A DNA stretch of 64,000 nucleotides. Source: Parapedobacter sp. SGR-10. Its GTDB lineage: Bacteria; Bacteroidota; Bacteroidia; Sphingobacteriales; Sphingobacteriaceae. Each line of letters begins with the position of its first letter. The stretch's first letter is position 1. Shown one piece after another: positions 50,535 through 58,568 of the stretch. The stretch lies in contig NZ_JAAJTJ010000009.1 of assembly GCF_011030405.1 (NCBI RefSeq), positions 62,001 through 126,000 on the forward strand. Reading direction: 5' to 3'. The notes under the pieces were generated by a model. That model was not told the origin of the DNA. It saw nothing but the letters and a program-made list of their open reading frames with translations, and did not search any database. Both the position numbers and the translations under genes were made by a program.

Positions 50535-50760
50535 AGATTGTTTTTAACACATAACAATGATAAAATTAAAATGGATACCCAAGCACAGCAGAGTAATAGC
50601 TATGACTGTATGGCCCTTTCTGTCAGTCAACCCAAAGTACCTCTATCGGATATAAGATAAAAGATATAGATAGGTAGTATTTTTGCTTAAATATAAAGGT
50701 GTGATACAATCAAAACCACTCTTGAGGTCAAGTCCCTTACTTGCGACGACTATATTTCCC
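50535..50760. other. Gap without a gene
   Basis: 226 nt of AT-rich DNA after the truncated gene. No open frame of note, no tRNA, no clear hairpin. Ends at a family-A repeat. Confidence 0.5.
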
Positions 50761-50866
50761 TTTTATTTTAAAGTTATGTAAGTTATGGATGTGAAGTAGG
50801 TTATGAAGGTATGCGTTTTGCCTTCATAACTACATCACTATCATCACCTCCGTCACTTTATTTTAT
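50761..50866. repeat. Family-A intergenic repeat, full copy
   Basis: About 100 nt, reverse complement of 62940-63037 with only two differences seen by eye. Contains the arm pair GGTTATGAAGG / CCTTCATAAC around TATGCGTTTTG. Lies past the mgsA stop. Confidence 0.85.
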
Positions 50867-50892
50867 AATCACCCTAATAAAAGAAATAACAG

Positions 50893-51258
50893 CTAGTCCA
50901 GCAACCCCTCGATAATCAGCGATCCGGTTGCCGGATTGGTAGCCAAGGGTACATTGTAAAGGTCGCAGATACGCATGAGCATCTGTATGTCCGGTTCGTG
51001 CGGATGCTTGCCCAGGGGATCCCGAAAGAAGATAATGCCATCTATTTTTCCTTCGGCAGCAAGGGCGGCAATCTGCGCATCGCCACCTTTGGGGCCGCTC
51101 AGTTTGAGCTCGACATCCAATCCCGTCTGTTTGACGTAGGAGCCTGTTGTGCCCGTAGCGACCAGTTTTGCCTTGCTTAAGAATGCAATGTGATCTTTGA
51201 CAAACCCGACCATTTCAGCCTTTTTACCATCGTGGGCTATGAGTGCGATTGTTTTCAT
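50893..51258 (-). CDS. mgsA: Methylglyoxal synthase
   Basis: 121 residues from the ATG at 51258 (the longer frame adds 18 non-homologous residues). MKTIALIAHDGKKAEMVGF, LVATGTTGSYV (phosphate site), GPKGGDAQIAALAAEGKIDG with catalytic Asp, FFRDPLGKHPHEPDIQML and PLATNPATGSLII are all diagnostic. Converts dihydroxyacetone phosphate to methylglyoxal, an overflow bypass of glycolysis. It follows the SpmA-SpmB gene by 56 nt on the same strand. Confidence 0.97.
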   Translation of the reverse strand: MKTIALIAHDGKKAEMVGFVKDHIAFLSKAKLVATGTTGSYVKQTGLDVELKLSGPKGGDAQIAALAAEGKIDGIIFFRDPLGKHPHEPDIQMLMRICDLYNVPLATNPATGSLIIEGLLD

Positions 51259-51314
51259 ATATATTTTTTTTGTTTGAAGTCCAATAATTCCATTCGGGTG
51301 CACCCATTCCATTC

Positions 51315-52547
51315 CTATCCAAAAAAGATATACGCCAGGACAATAGCAGCTATGAGACCGACCAGATCAGCCAACAAGCCACACGTCAATGCATATTTCG
51401 TATTTTTGATGCCTACAGAACCGAAGTAGACAGCCAACACATAAAATGTGGTTTCGGAAGAACCCTGGATAATACTGGCCAACCTGCCCTGGAATGAATC
51501 TACGCCATAGGTCTGCATCACATCGACCATCAATCCCCTGGCGCCACCACCGCTCAAGGTCTTCATCAGCCCTACAGGTACAGCAGGGACAAATCTCGTA
51601 TCCAACCCAAAGAAGGCTACGGCATGCTCGATACCTCCTACAATATAATCCATACAACCGGTCGTGCGAAATGCGGATATGGCAACCAGAATGGCGATCA
51701 GAAAAGGGATGATCATGACTGCTGTCGTAAAGCCTTCTTTTGCTCCTTCGATAAACGAGTTGTACACATTGATTTTTTTTGCCGCACCGTACACGATAAA
51801 AAGGATGATGATCGAAAAAATCAAGAGCCCGCCTATCAGTCCTGCCACCTTTTCCATTTGGTCGGGAGGAAGGTCCTTTAGACCAAAGTATAGCAGGAAC
51901 ATCAAACCGATAAAAAAGCTAAAGAAAACCAGGATAGGAAGCTTGAATAAGTTTATTTTCTGGAAAGCTGCTACGGCCAGCATACCGCTCACGAACGAGA
52001 TAAACGTCCCGATCAGCGAAGGGATGAAAATATCTGCCGGATTTTGCGCCCCACTGGCCAGGCGTAGCGCAATGACCGAAGTAGGGATCAGGGTAATCCC
52101 TGCGGTATTCAGCACCAAAAACATGATCTGCGCATTCGTTGCTGTTTCTTTTTCCGGGTTGAGCTCCTGCAACTCTTTCATCGCTTTCAGCCCGACAGGG
52201 GTGGCCGCATTGTCCAGTCCAAGCATATTGGCCGAAAAGTTCATGATGATGGAGCCGTTGGCGGGATGCCCTTTGGGGACACCGGGAAACAGCTTGCTGA
52301 AAAAGGGATTGACACCCCGGGCAAATACGGAAATCATGCCGGCCTGTTCGCCGATCTTCATGATACCGAGCCAGAATGTCATGATCCCGATCAGGCCCAA
52401 CGACAGTTCAGCACCTGTCTTGGCACTGTCAAACATGCCGTTGATCAGGTTTGAGAATATTTCGGTGTCTCCAAAAAAGATAAGTTTGATTAAGGCAACA
52501 ATAAAGGCAATGATAAAGAAGGCTATCCAAACGTAATTTAAAGCCAT
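51315..52547 (-). CDS. SpmA-SpmB fusion, nucleoside-recognition (Gate) membrane protein
   Basis: 410 residues, ten or so membrane spans. N-terminal half matches SpmA (GIMTFWLGIMKIGEQAGMIS, NMLGLDNAATPVGLKAMKEL) and C-terminal half SpmB (MIIPFLIAILVAISAFRTTG, QGSSETTFYVLAVYFGS). Firmicutes encode these as two genes for spore maturation; in non-sporulating Bacteroidota a fused form is common and its role is unknown, probably small-molecule transport. Start ATG at 52547. Upstream gap of 289 nt holds a hairpin and the ribE promoter. Confidence 0.9.
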   Translation of the reverse strand: MALNYVWIAFFIIAFIVALIKLIFFGDTEIFSNLINGMFDSAKTGAELSLGLIGIMTFWLGIMKIGEQAGMISVFARGVNPFFSKLFPGVPKGHPANGSIIMNFSANMLGLDNAATPVGLKAMKELQELNPEKETATNAQIMFLVLNTAGITLIPTSVIALRLASGAQNPADIFIPSLIGTFISFVSGMLAVAAFQKINLFKLPILVFFSFFIGLMFLLYFGLKDLPPDQMEKVAGLIGGLLIFSIIILFIVYGAAKKINVYNSFIEGAKEGFTTAVMIIPFLIAILVAISAFRTTGCMDYIVGGIEHAVAFFGLDTRFVPAVPVGLMKTLSGGGARGLMVDVMQTYGVDSFQGRLASIIQGSSETTFYVLAVYFGSVGIKNTKYALTCGLLADLVGLIAAIVLAYIFFG

Positions 52548-52667
52548 AGAGGTCGATTATTTGTGTAAAAATAAGATTTATGAGGGAGTGTTACAAATAA
52601 TGTGATTTATTAATCTTTTCAAGGGTCGGATCAAGCAGAGATGCAACATCTTGCGTCTTAAAAAAAG

Positions 52668-52706
52668 AAAGCCCAGAAAATATTGGGTATTTTCCGGGCT
52701 TTAATT
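52668..52706 (+). terminator. Terminator-like hairpin in a divergent gap
   Basis: AAAGCCC plus GAAAAT (52668-52681) pairs with ATTTTC plus GGGCTTT (52689-52702), one mismatch, followed by TTTTA. A second small hairpin TCCTCG-GA-CGAGGA follows at about 52710. No gene ends here on the plus strand, so it may end a short unannotated transcript. Confidence 0.5.
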
Positions 52707-52809
52707 TTATCCTCGGACGAGGACAATCAACCTAAACCTATCCCAAAGATAAGGAGTAATACCCAAAAATGCAAGTAAAACAGCAAAAAAATATTTGACA
52801 TAAACTTCC

Positions 52810-52817
52810 TATCTTTG
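52810..52817 (+). promoter_or_regulatory. -7 promoter element of ribE
   Basis: TATCTTTG, 19 nt before the ATG. The short leader leaves no room for an FMN riboswitch. Confidence 0.55.
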
Positions 52818-52836
52818 TGAAAAGACAGGATAGAAC

Positions 52837-53427
52837 ATGTTTACAGGAATCGTTGAAGCGCTTGGCGTCGTAAAAAAGCTGGAAAAAGACCGATCAAACC
52901 TCCATATATTTATCGAATCACCCATTTCCGACCAACTCAAAATAGACCAAAGTGTATCCCATAATGGCATTTGCCTTACGGTAGTCGGGGTAGAAGGAGA
53001 TGTGCATCAAGTGACGGCCATCGATGAGACCTTACAAAAGACGAACCTATCTGGACTCAAAGAAGGAGAATCTGTAAACCTGGAACGTTGTACGCCTGCC
53101 AACGGTCGTTTTGATGGGCATATCGTCCAAGGGCATGTAGACCAGACAGCTACCTGTATAGAAAAAACAGCACAAAATGGCAGCTGGCTATTTACTTTTC
53201 AATATGATCCTTCAACCCATAATATTACCGTCGAAAAAGGATCGATCACGGTCAATGGTATCAGCCTGACTGTTGTCAATTCCCAAGCGGACCGTTTCTC
53301 GGTAGCTATCATTCCCTATACAATCGAACATACCAATCTACAAGATGTCGAAGTAGGGAGTGTCGTCAATCTGGAGTTTGATATTATCGGTAAATATGTG
53401 GCTAGATTGTTAGTACAGCGAAATTAA
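52837..53427 (+). CDS. ribE: Riboflavin synthase alpha subunit
   Basis: 196 residues with the internal duplication of the family. First barrel MFTGIVEALGVVKKLEK...SVSHNGICLTVV, second barrel GHIVQGHVDQTATC...GSITVNGISLTVVN. Each lumazine-binding repeat carries the conserved NGxxLTV motif. Dismutates two 6,7-dimethyl-8-ribityllumazine to riboflavin. Monocistronic; convergent with nuoD. Confidence 0.97.
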   Translation: MFTGIVEALGVVKKLEKDRSNLHIFIESPISDQLKIDQSVSHNGICLTVVGVEGDVHQVTAIDETLQKTNLSGLKEGESVNLERCTPANGRFDGHIVQGHVDQTATCIEKTAQNGSWLFTFQYDPSTHNITVEKGSITVNGISLTVVNSQADRFSVAIIPYTIEHTNLQDVEVGSVVNLEFDIIGKYVARLLVQRN

Positions 53428-53480
53428 GACCTGTTTAATAATTCGCTGGCGCAAGCATTCTGCTTATGCCCGTACTATCT

Positions 53481-54689
53481 CTACCGATCTACTTCACCCA
53501 GGACAATATCTATTGACCCCAAAATTGCGATCAGATCCGATATCAACACCCCTTTGCCCAGTTCCGAAATAACAGATAGGTTATTGAAACTTGGCCCACG
53601 GGCCTTTACCCGGCGGGGTATATCCGTCTTGTCCAGCGCTTCAAAATAGAAGCCCAATTCGCCTTTGGGATTTTCCGCACGGACGTAGTAATTTTGAGCC
53701 TTTATATTCACTTTCTTGGGTACCAAGGCCCGTGGATCAAAATCAACCGTACGTTTAAAATCAGTCCCTAACCTTTCCAAACACTGCTCGATGATACGTA
53801 CGGATTCACGTACTTCGTCTACCCTCACTTTATAGCGATCCCAGCAATCGCCCAATGTGCCGACTTCGCCCTTTCCTACAGGAATGTCAAATTCCAGTTC
53901 GGGATATACCGAATAGCCATCTACACGCCGTAGGTCCCACTTGATGCCGCTTGCACGCAGCATAGGGCCGGAGCATCCATAGTTGATGGCGACATCTGCC
54001 GGTAGCACGCCGATATTGGCCGTGCGGGATATAAAAATCTGGTTGGTCGAGAGCAGGTCGTCCAATTCTGTGATTTTGGGCTTAAAATACTGTATGAATT
54101 CCTTGCAGCGCTCTTCGAAACCTACCGGCAGATCGTAGTAGAGGCCTCCGATCCAAATGTAGTTGTACAGCATCCGCGAGCCGGAAGCCCATTCCAACAT
54201 GTTCATGATATGCTCCCGGTCCCTAAAGCACCACATAAACGGTGTGAATGCCCCGATATCGATCCCATATGTACCTATGGCGATCAAATGGGAAGCTATC
54301 CTGTTCAGTTCACAGACCAATGCGCGGATGTATTCTACACGTTTAGGTATTTTTTGGTCTATACCAAGCATACGCTCCACGCCCATGACAAAGGCATGGC
54401 TATTGTTCATGGAGGCCAGATAGTCCAACCTGTCCGTAAAAGGAATAGACTTTGTGTAGTTGATAGATTCAGCGTGCTTGTCAAAGCAACGATGCAGATA
54501 GCCCAGATGAGGAATGACCTCTTTGACCAGTTCGCCATCCGTGATCAGCTCCAGGCGCAGTACACCATGCGTAGATGGGTGCTGTGGCCCCATGTTGATG
54601 ACCATTTCGGTCGAGCCGATATGTTCGATTTTATCTTTATATTTTACGTAACCTTCGTTGTACTTGGTGTCCAGCATCGTGTTTGTCAT
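53481..54689 (-). CDS. nuoD: NADH-quinone oxidoreductase subunit D
   Basis: 402 residues. [52 protein letters not shown], and the C-terminal [25 protein letters not shown] end are standard for NuoD, the 49-kDa-type subunit of complex I that frames the quinone site. Overlaps nuoC by 4 nt (ATGA), so translation is coupled. No other nuo gene follows: the next gene is the convergent ribE. nuoC and nuoD are therefore separated from the rest of the operon. Confidence 0.96.
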   Translation of the reverse strand: MTNTMLDTKYNEGYVKYKDKIEHIGSTEMVINMGPQHPSTHGVLRLELITDGELVKEVIPHLGYLHRCFDKHAESINYTKSIPFTDRLDYLASMNNSHAFVMGVERMLGIDQKIPKRVEYIRALVCELNRIASHLIAIGTYGIDIGAFTPFMWCFRDREHIMNMLEWASGSRMLYNYIWIGGLYYDLPVGFEERCKEFIQYFKPKITELDDLLSTNQIFISRTANIGVLPADVAINYGCSGPMLRASGIKWDLRRVDGYSVYPELEFDIPVGKGEVGTLGDCWDRYKVRVDEVRESVRIIEQCLERLGTDFKRTVDFDPRALVPKKVNIKAQNYYVRAENPKGELGFYFEALDKTDIPRRVKARGPSFNNLSVISELGKGVLISDLIAILGSIDIVLGEVDR

Positions 54690-55177
54690 TTGATAGGTAT
54701 TCCATGGTATTCTTCGGGATCCTGGTAATCTTTGCGCAAAGGAAATCCTTTCCAGTCGTCTGGCAACAAAATTCTCCGCAGATCGGGATGGCCTGTAAAA
54801 AATATGCCCATCAGGTCAAAAGCTTCCCGCTCATGCCAGTCTGCCGTACGCCATATCGAAGCGACGGAAGGTACTTCGGGCAGATGCTCCAAAGACCTGT
54901 CGTGGGCTATCTCTACCCGTAGTGTCAGTTGCTGCTGAAAGGGTATGGACGTCAGATGGTATACCACGGCAAACCGATCTTCGGGGTAATAATCTACAGC
55001 CGTAATATTGGCCAAAAAATCAAAGTAGTAGGAGGGGTGATCCCTCAGCCATGCGCAGACTGCGCGTAGGTCTGCTGCATTGATCCCTATACTCGGTTGA
55101 AGTCCACTGCTGTCGGATCCGACCACACTTGTGTCCCCGAATGTATCTTTTATTTCCTGAACCAGTTTTTCTATCAT
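54686..55177 (-). CDS. nuoC: NADH-quinone oxidoreductase subunit C
   Basis: 163 residues from the ATG at 55177, which overlaps the pdxH stop as ATGA; the ATG at 55201 lies inside pdxH. Signature FVNI-type core is seen as [20 protein letters not shown] plus [20 protein letters not shown] and [16 protein letters not shown], the 30-kDa subunit of complex I peripheral arm. Coupled to both pdxH upstream and nuoD downstream. Confidence 0.95.
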   Translation of the reverse strand: MIEKLVQEIKDTFGDTSVVGSDSSGLQPSIGINAADLRAVCAWLRDHPSYYFDFLANITAVDYYPEDRFAVVYHLTSIPFQQQLTLRVEIAHDRSLEHLPEVPSVASIWRTADWHEREAFDLMGIFFTGHPDLRRILLPDDWKGFPLRKDYQDPEEYHGIPIK

Positions 55178-55827
55178 GGTGCTAAACGGTTGGTTTCCCA
55201 TTTTGTGTCCTTCTTTTGGTACACAATACGGTCATGTAATCTTGAATTCCTTCCTTGCCAAAATTCAAATCGTACGGGTAGTAGGAAAAAACCGCCCCAA
55301 AAATCCGGACGGGGAACGGGTTCCTGCTGCCCAAACCTTTCTTCATATACCTGTACTTCCTTTTCCAAGAAAGCTCTATCCCGGATTATTTGGCTTTGCG
55401 GAGAAGCCCAGGCTCCAATTTGGCTTCCTCTGGGCCTACTTGCATAATATTCGTCCGAATCTTCCTCCGCCAGACGCTGAACGAAGCCTTCGATACGTAC
55501 CTGACGCTGCAGTTCGGGCCAAAAAAACAATAAAGAAGCTTTATTGTTGGCTTTCAGATCCTGTCCCTTTTGACTGTTGTAATTTGTGAAAAAGCTAAAT
55601 CCATCCGATTTGATGTCCTTCAGCAAGACGACCCTCGACGAGGGAAAACCTGCTTGGTTGATGGTAGACAGCGTCATTGCATTGGGTTCGATGACTTCTG
55701 CACGAAGAGCTTGCTCAAACCATAACCCGAACTGGCGAAAAGGGTTTTCGTCCACGTCCTTCTCTTGAAGGCTGTCTTTAGAATAATCTTCCCGAATAGC
55801 CGCTATATCCTTTTGTTCGATCGCCAT
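55174..55827 (-). CDS. pdxH: Pyridoxamine/pyridoxine 5'-phosphate oxidase
   Basis: 217 residues. N-terminal DENPFRQFGLWFEQALRAEV, FMN-binding SSRVVLLKDIKSDGFSFFTN, FWPELQRQVRIEGFVQRL and the C-terminal block FWQGRNSRLHDRIVYQ with the conserved RxxxRxH-like pattern. Oxidises PNP/PMP to pyridoxal phosphate with FMN and oxygen. It is translationally coupled to nuoC (4-nt overlap), an unexpected gene pairing. Confidence 0.96.
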   Translation of the reverse strand: MAIEQKDIAAIREDYSKDSLQEKDVDENPFRQFGLWFEQALRAEVIEPNAMTLSTINQAGFPSSRVVLLKDIKSDGFSFFTNYNSQKGQDLKANNKASLLFFWPELQRQVRIEGFVQRLAEEDSDEYYASRPRGSQIGAWASPQSQIIRDRAFLEKEVQVYEERFGQQEPVPRPDFWGGFFLLPVRFEFWQGRNSRLHDRIVYQKKDTKWETNRLAP

Positions 55828-55847
55828 TTAGATACGGATTTTTTTAA

Positions 55848-56267
55848 TTATTTAGAATACCTCAATAGCTGTACGGAAGAAACAAAAACCGTCAATATGC
55901 TAGCCAGCCAGAAATAATAGCCCAGCCCCATAGATGTAATCGTCCCGTACTGTGTCGTGCCATCACCTACCTTGACGTAAATAAAAAATGCCACAGCAAG
56001 GATGAGGGCTATTGAACTTAATACCAAAGACACACGTATCTTGCTGAACAGGAAAAAGATAATGGCCAGGACAGAAATCGGATTGGCAAGCCAATAAAAA
56101 TCAAAGTTGAAAATTGCCATCCAGCCGGCAATGAAAACCTCGAAACCCGTAGGGTTGACATCGCCGTCCTCCATTCTATATACTTTCGTGACCAATGACA
56201 GAAAGAACAGTATCAGCGTGACAATGATGGCTATTTTTTTTCTTCTATTTAGGGTTTGGGTATCCAT
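55848..56267 (-). CDS. Hypothetical four-span membrane protein
   Basis: 139 residues: basic N terminus (MDTQTLNRRKK) and four hydrophobic helices (IAIIVTLILFFLSLVTKVY; WMAIFNFDFYWLANPISVLA; SLVLSSIALILAVAFFIYV; GLGYYFWLASILTVFVSSV), ending basic. No family recognised. It precedes pdxH on the same strand by 20 nt, so it may head the pdxH-nuoC-nuoD transcript. A minus-strand TACTTTTG at 56419-56426 is a possible distant promoter. Confidence 0.72.
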   Translation of the reverse strand: MDTQTLNRRKKIAIIVTLILFFLSLVTKVYRMEDGDVNPTGFEVFIAGWMAIFNFDFYWLANPISVLAIIFFLFSKIRVSLVLSSIALILAVAFFIYVKVGDGTTQYGTITSMGLGYYFWLASILTVFVSSVQLLRYSK

Positions 56268-56507
56268 GTTGTCTTAGTTTAAAGTGTTAAATTCCCGGTT
56301 TGAAGTTATATTGCCATAGGTACACATTTCGGAAGTTCTACCGGTAGAAATAAGTAAGCATTGAACATACAAATCTGTATAAAAAACTTCGATTGGTATA
56401 TCAGCGGTATTCATATCCCAAAAGTACGAAAAAAGTACAGAGCAATAAAAAAAACGCCACAAATGAGGTGTTTTTTTATTTTTTTACTTAAATTTATCTA
56501 ATCATAT

Positions 56508-57080
56508 ATGGTTACTATGTTTAATTCGAATACACCGGTACAGGGCTCTTTGTTGATTTCGGAACCATTTATGTTGGATCCTAATTTTGAACGTTCGGTC
56601 ATCTTGCTTTGTGAGCATAATGAAGAAGGCACTTTGGGGCTCGTCTTGAATCAGCCTTCCAATCTGATTCTGTCCGATTTGCTGGAAGATATGCAAAATG
56701 AAAGGTTTGGTCTGTATTTTGGCGGGCCGGTGGAGAGCAACGGACTGTTCTTCCTCCATAGAGCATATGATAAATTGCTTTCGGGTACAGCTATTTATGA
56801 AGATATTTATTGGGGAGGGGACTTCGAGCGATTGTTACTTTTGATAAACGAAGGTCTTGTCCAACCGGATGAGGTAAAGTTTTTTCTGGGTTACTCCGGA
56901 TGGTCTCCCGACCAATTGGATCAGGAGATTGAACAAAACAATTGGGCTGTGTACCGTGACTTTGACAGTACCTTGCCCTTTGTCCATGATGGGGAGGATC
57001 TGTGGAAGCGGGCATTGATAAATCTGGGGCCTAAATACGCGCATGTGGCTAATTTCCCAAAGAGCCCGAATCTGAATTAG
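56508..57080 (+). CDS. YqgE/AlgH family protein
   Basis: 190 residues. NTPVQGSLLISEPFMLDPNF, RSVILLCEHNEEGTLGLVLN, YFGGPVESNGLFFLHRAYD and FFLGYSGWSPDQLDQEIEQN are the family's signature blocks. Compact cytoplasmic alpha/beta protein of unknown biochemical function, often seen near RuvX (YqgF) in Proteobacteria but not here. ATG at 56508 or three codons later. The 240-nt gap upstream contains a short A/T-flanked hairpin and nothing else clear. Confidence 0.93.
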   Translation: MVTMFNSNTPVQGSLLISEPFMLDPNFERSVILLCEHNEEGTLGLVLNQPSNLILSDLLEDMQNERFGLYFGGPVESNGLFFLHRAYDKLLSGTAIYEDIYWGGDFERLLLLINEGLVQPDEVKFFLGYSGWSPDQLDQEIEQNNWAVYRDFDSTLPFVHDGEDLWKRALINLGPKYAHVANFPKSPNLN

Positions 57081-57185
57081 TATGTGTTGGATCGTATAAT
57101 GGAGGGGTATCACATTCTACTTTTCGGTACAATCTATTGATAATAAATGCTTTGTCAAAATAATTAAAAAAACACCAAGGATAAG

Positions 57186-57216
57186 TTTGGATATAAAACA
57201 AAAATATCTACCTTTG
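57186..57216 (+). promoter_or_regulatory. tRNA-Lys promoter
   Basis: TTTG at 57186-57189, 19-nt spacer, TACCTTTG at 57209-57216. Consensus Bacteroidota promoter 41 nt before the tRNA. Confidence 0.75.
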
Positions 57217-57257
57217 CAGCACTTCAGACAACGAAGGATAGCCCTACAAAGGGTTAT

Positions 57258-57330
57258 GATTCGGTAGCTCAGCTGGTAGAGCAATACACTTTTAATGTAT
57301 GGGTCCTGGGTTCGAATCCCAGCCGAATCA
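57258..57330 (+). tRNA. tRNA-Lys (anticodon TTT)
   Basis: 73 nt. Acceptor arms GATTCGG / CCGAATC, discriminator A, D arm GCTCAGCTGGTAGAGC, anticodon loop CTTTTAA, T arm CTGGGTTCGAATCCCAG. CCA is not encoded. Its last 16 nt plus two flanking bases (57315-57332) recur at 57558-57575. Confidence 0.96.
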
Positions 57331-57335
57331 CAAAC

Positions 57336-57451
57336 GCAACCGAATGCCCGACAATAGTCGGGTTTTCTGTTTTAGAGAGGTGTCCAAACTCGCTTGAGGT
57401 ACCTCTTTAAAATAGAAAAACAGTGAGCGTTAGCAAACGGTATTCGGTTGC
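57336..57451 (+). ncRNA. Candidate structured RNA or cruciform element behind tRNA-Lys
   Basis: Nested pairing: outer GCAACCGAAT (57336-57345) with ATTCGGTTGC (57442-57451); hairpin CCCGACAATAGTCGGG (57347-57362) followed by TTTT, which may be the tRNA terminator; stem TTTTAGAGAGGT (57370-57381) with ACCTCTTTAAAA (57401-57412), one G-U pair; CTG / CAG extends it. No open frame. Could be a real structured transcript, or a mobile palindromic remnant. Confidence 0.45.
57347..57366 (+). terminator. Probable tRNA-Lys terminator
   Basis: CCCGA / TCGGG hairpin with a 6-nt loop followed by TTTT, 16 nt past the tRNA. Confidence 0.6.
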
Positions 57452-57557
57452 TTTGTAACCTCCCCTAACGGGATGGCTGCGGCCATGCGCGCGGGTGGTG
57501 GTGGGACGCAGCCAACTATATCGTTCCGGGCAGAGTGCGGGGATGTGGGACGGAACA

Positions 57558-57575
57558 AATCCCAGCCGAATCACA
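57558..57575 (+). repeat. Duplicated 3' tail of tRNA-Lys
   Basis: AATCCCAGCCGAATCACA, exact 18-nt copy of 57315-57332. The 225 nt between the copies are richer in G/C than the flanks and hold a further stem, GGCTGCG (57475-57481) with CGCAGCC (57507-57513). It looks like an attachment-site-type duplication or the tail of a decayed second tRNA-Lys. Confidence 0.75.
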
Positions 57576-57610
57576 CAGAAAGCTCAATCGAAAGATTGGG
57601 CTTTCTGTGT
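57573..57610. terminator. Strong 17-bp hairpin with GAAA loop
   Basis: Arms 57573-57589 and 57594-57610, one G-U pair, GAAA tetraloop. No U-run on either strand. It lies 7 nt past the HxlR-family stop and begins inside the duplicated tRNA tail. Confidence 0.6.
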
Positions 57611-57616
57611 GTATAA

Positions 57617-57964
57617 TTAACCCTTTCCAAATATCTCCTTACGGTGGTTTATTCCCCAACCTTGTAATTCTTTAATCACTTTTTGTAAAGTTTTGGAATA
57701 CTCCGTCGGAGTGTATTCGGTACGGACAGGAAAACCATTTATGATTGTCCGAACTATCAATTTGTTTTCTTCCATTTCTTTCAGCTCTTTGGATAACACC
57801 TTGGTGGAAAGTTTTGGAATGCTCCTTTCTATCTCCCTAAAATGTTTGTTACCTTCCCAAATGGAAATTAAAATCAGGATTTTCCATTTACCTCCAATAA
57901 TATCCAACGTATCCCTCACAGGCACTAATGCTGATAGGCATTCTTTATGTTCTTTCTTTTTCAT
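57617..57964 (-). CDS. HxlR family transcriptional regulator
   Basis: 115 residues, a winged helix-turn-helix. ECLSALVPVRDTLDIIGGKW carries the conserved Cys9 and GGKW; IWEGNKHFREIERSIPKLST is the recognition region; NGFPVRTEYTPTEYSKTLQK is the wing. Members respond to electrophiles or oxidants through the N-terminal Cys and usually control a divergent gene. The divergent neighbour is a DoxX-family gene with an inverted-repeat operator candidate between them. Confidence 0.93.
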   Translation of the reverse strand: MKKKEHKECLSALVPVRDTLDIIGGKWKILILISIWEGNKHFREIERSIPKLSTKVLSKELKEMEENKLIVRTIINGFPVRTEYTPTEYSKTLQKVIKELQGWGINHRKEIFGKG

Positions 57965-57981
57965 TCGTTAAACTTTTTTGA

Positions 57982-58003
57982 TTACCTAAAGGTAACTGAT
58001 TAC
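57982..58003. promoter_or_regulatory. Candidate HxlR operator
   Basis: Two overlapping inverted repeats: TTACC-TAAA-GGTAA (57982-57995) and GTAA-CTGA-TTAC (57992-58003), 17 nt before the HxlR start and upstream of the doxX-type promoter. Confidence 0.5.
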
Positions 58004-58024
58004 AAATGGTAAGCAAAATTGCAA

Positions 58025-58032
58025 TAATTTTG
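58025..58032 (+). promoter_or_regulatory. -7 promoter element of the DoxX-family gene
   Basis: TAATTTTG (TAnnTTTG), 24 nt before the ATG; operator candidate lies 21 nt upstream. Confidence 0.5.
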
Positions 58033-58056
58033 TAACCAATTAACAAAATAAGAAAA

Positions 58057-58431
58057 ATGAAACAAAAAATCCTTTTAGTTGCATGTATCCTGTTTGCCTT
58101 GATAATGGTCAATTCGGGTCTTAACAAATTCTTTAATTACATGCCTGCCCCGGCACCGTCTGAAGAACAGATGAAAATCTTCGGTGCATTGATGACCCTT
58201 AAATGGATAATACCTTTGGTAGCAATTGTCGAGATTGTAGGAGGTCTCTTACTTGCCGTTCCAAAGACAAGAGCTTTGGGTGCATTGATCATCTTGCCTG
58301 TTACAGTAGGTATTGTACTCCACCATCTGACCTTTGATGTTGCGACCATCGGTATAGGATTGGTACTATTGGCCATCAATGTATGGGTCATTATTGAAAA
58401 CAAACAAAAATATGAACCGATTTTGAAGTAG
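58057..58431 (+). CDS. DoxX-family membrane protein
   Basis: 124 residues, four membrane helices: ILLVACILFALIMVNSGLNK, TLKWIIPLVAIVEIVGGLLL, LGALIILPVTVGIVLHHLTF and IGIGLVLLAINVWVIIEN. The NSGLNKFFNYMPAPAPS loop and Glu in helix 2 are typical of DoxX-like proteins. These are linked to thiol or quinone redox processes; function here is inferred only from control by the divergent HxlR-family sensor. Confidence 0.87.
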   Translation: MKQKILLVACILFALIMVNSGLNKFFNYMPAPAPSEEQMKIFGALMTLKWIIPLVAIVEIVGGLLLAVPKTRALGALIILPVTVGIVLHHLTFDVATIGIGLVLLAINVWVIIENKQKYEPILK

Positions 58432-58568
58432 TAACAATAAACATTTGAAAACAAAATACGAAATGGACATATAAACCATTTATAAAATATTTTCTTGCAA
58501 GTAAGCAATGCTTACGATACGGATAGTAGCCTAAAAAAGTAAGGGGAAACCGTGGTACTGGACAACCT

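Noticed and set aside
51664..52536. 290-codon plus-strand frame
   Set aside because: Antisense to the SpmA-SpmB fusion; Lys/Pro/Ser-rich shadow with no family features.
52740..52836. FMN riboswitch before riboflavin synthase
   Set aside because: Leader is only about 12-19 nt after the TATCTTTG element; no RFN-type conserved blocks.
57315..57575. Integrated genomic island in tRNA-Lys
   Set aside because: Tail duplication is real, but no integrase and only 225 nt between copies, so at most a scar; listed as a finding rather than a mobile element.
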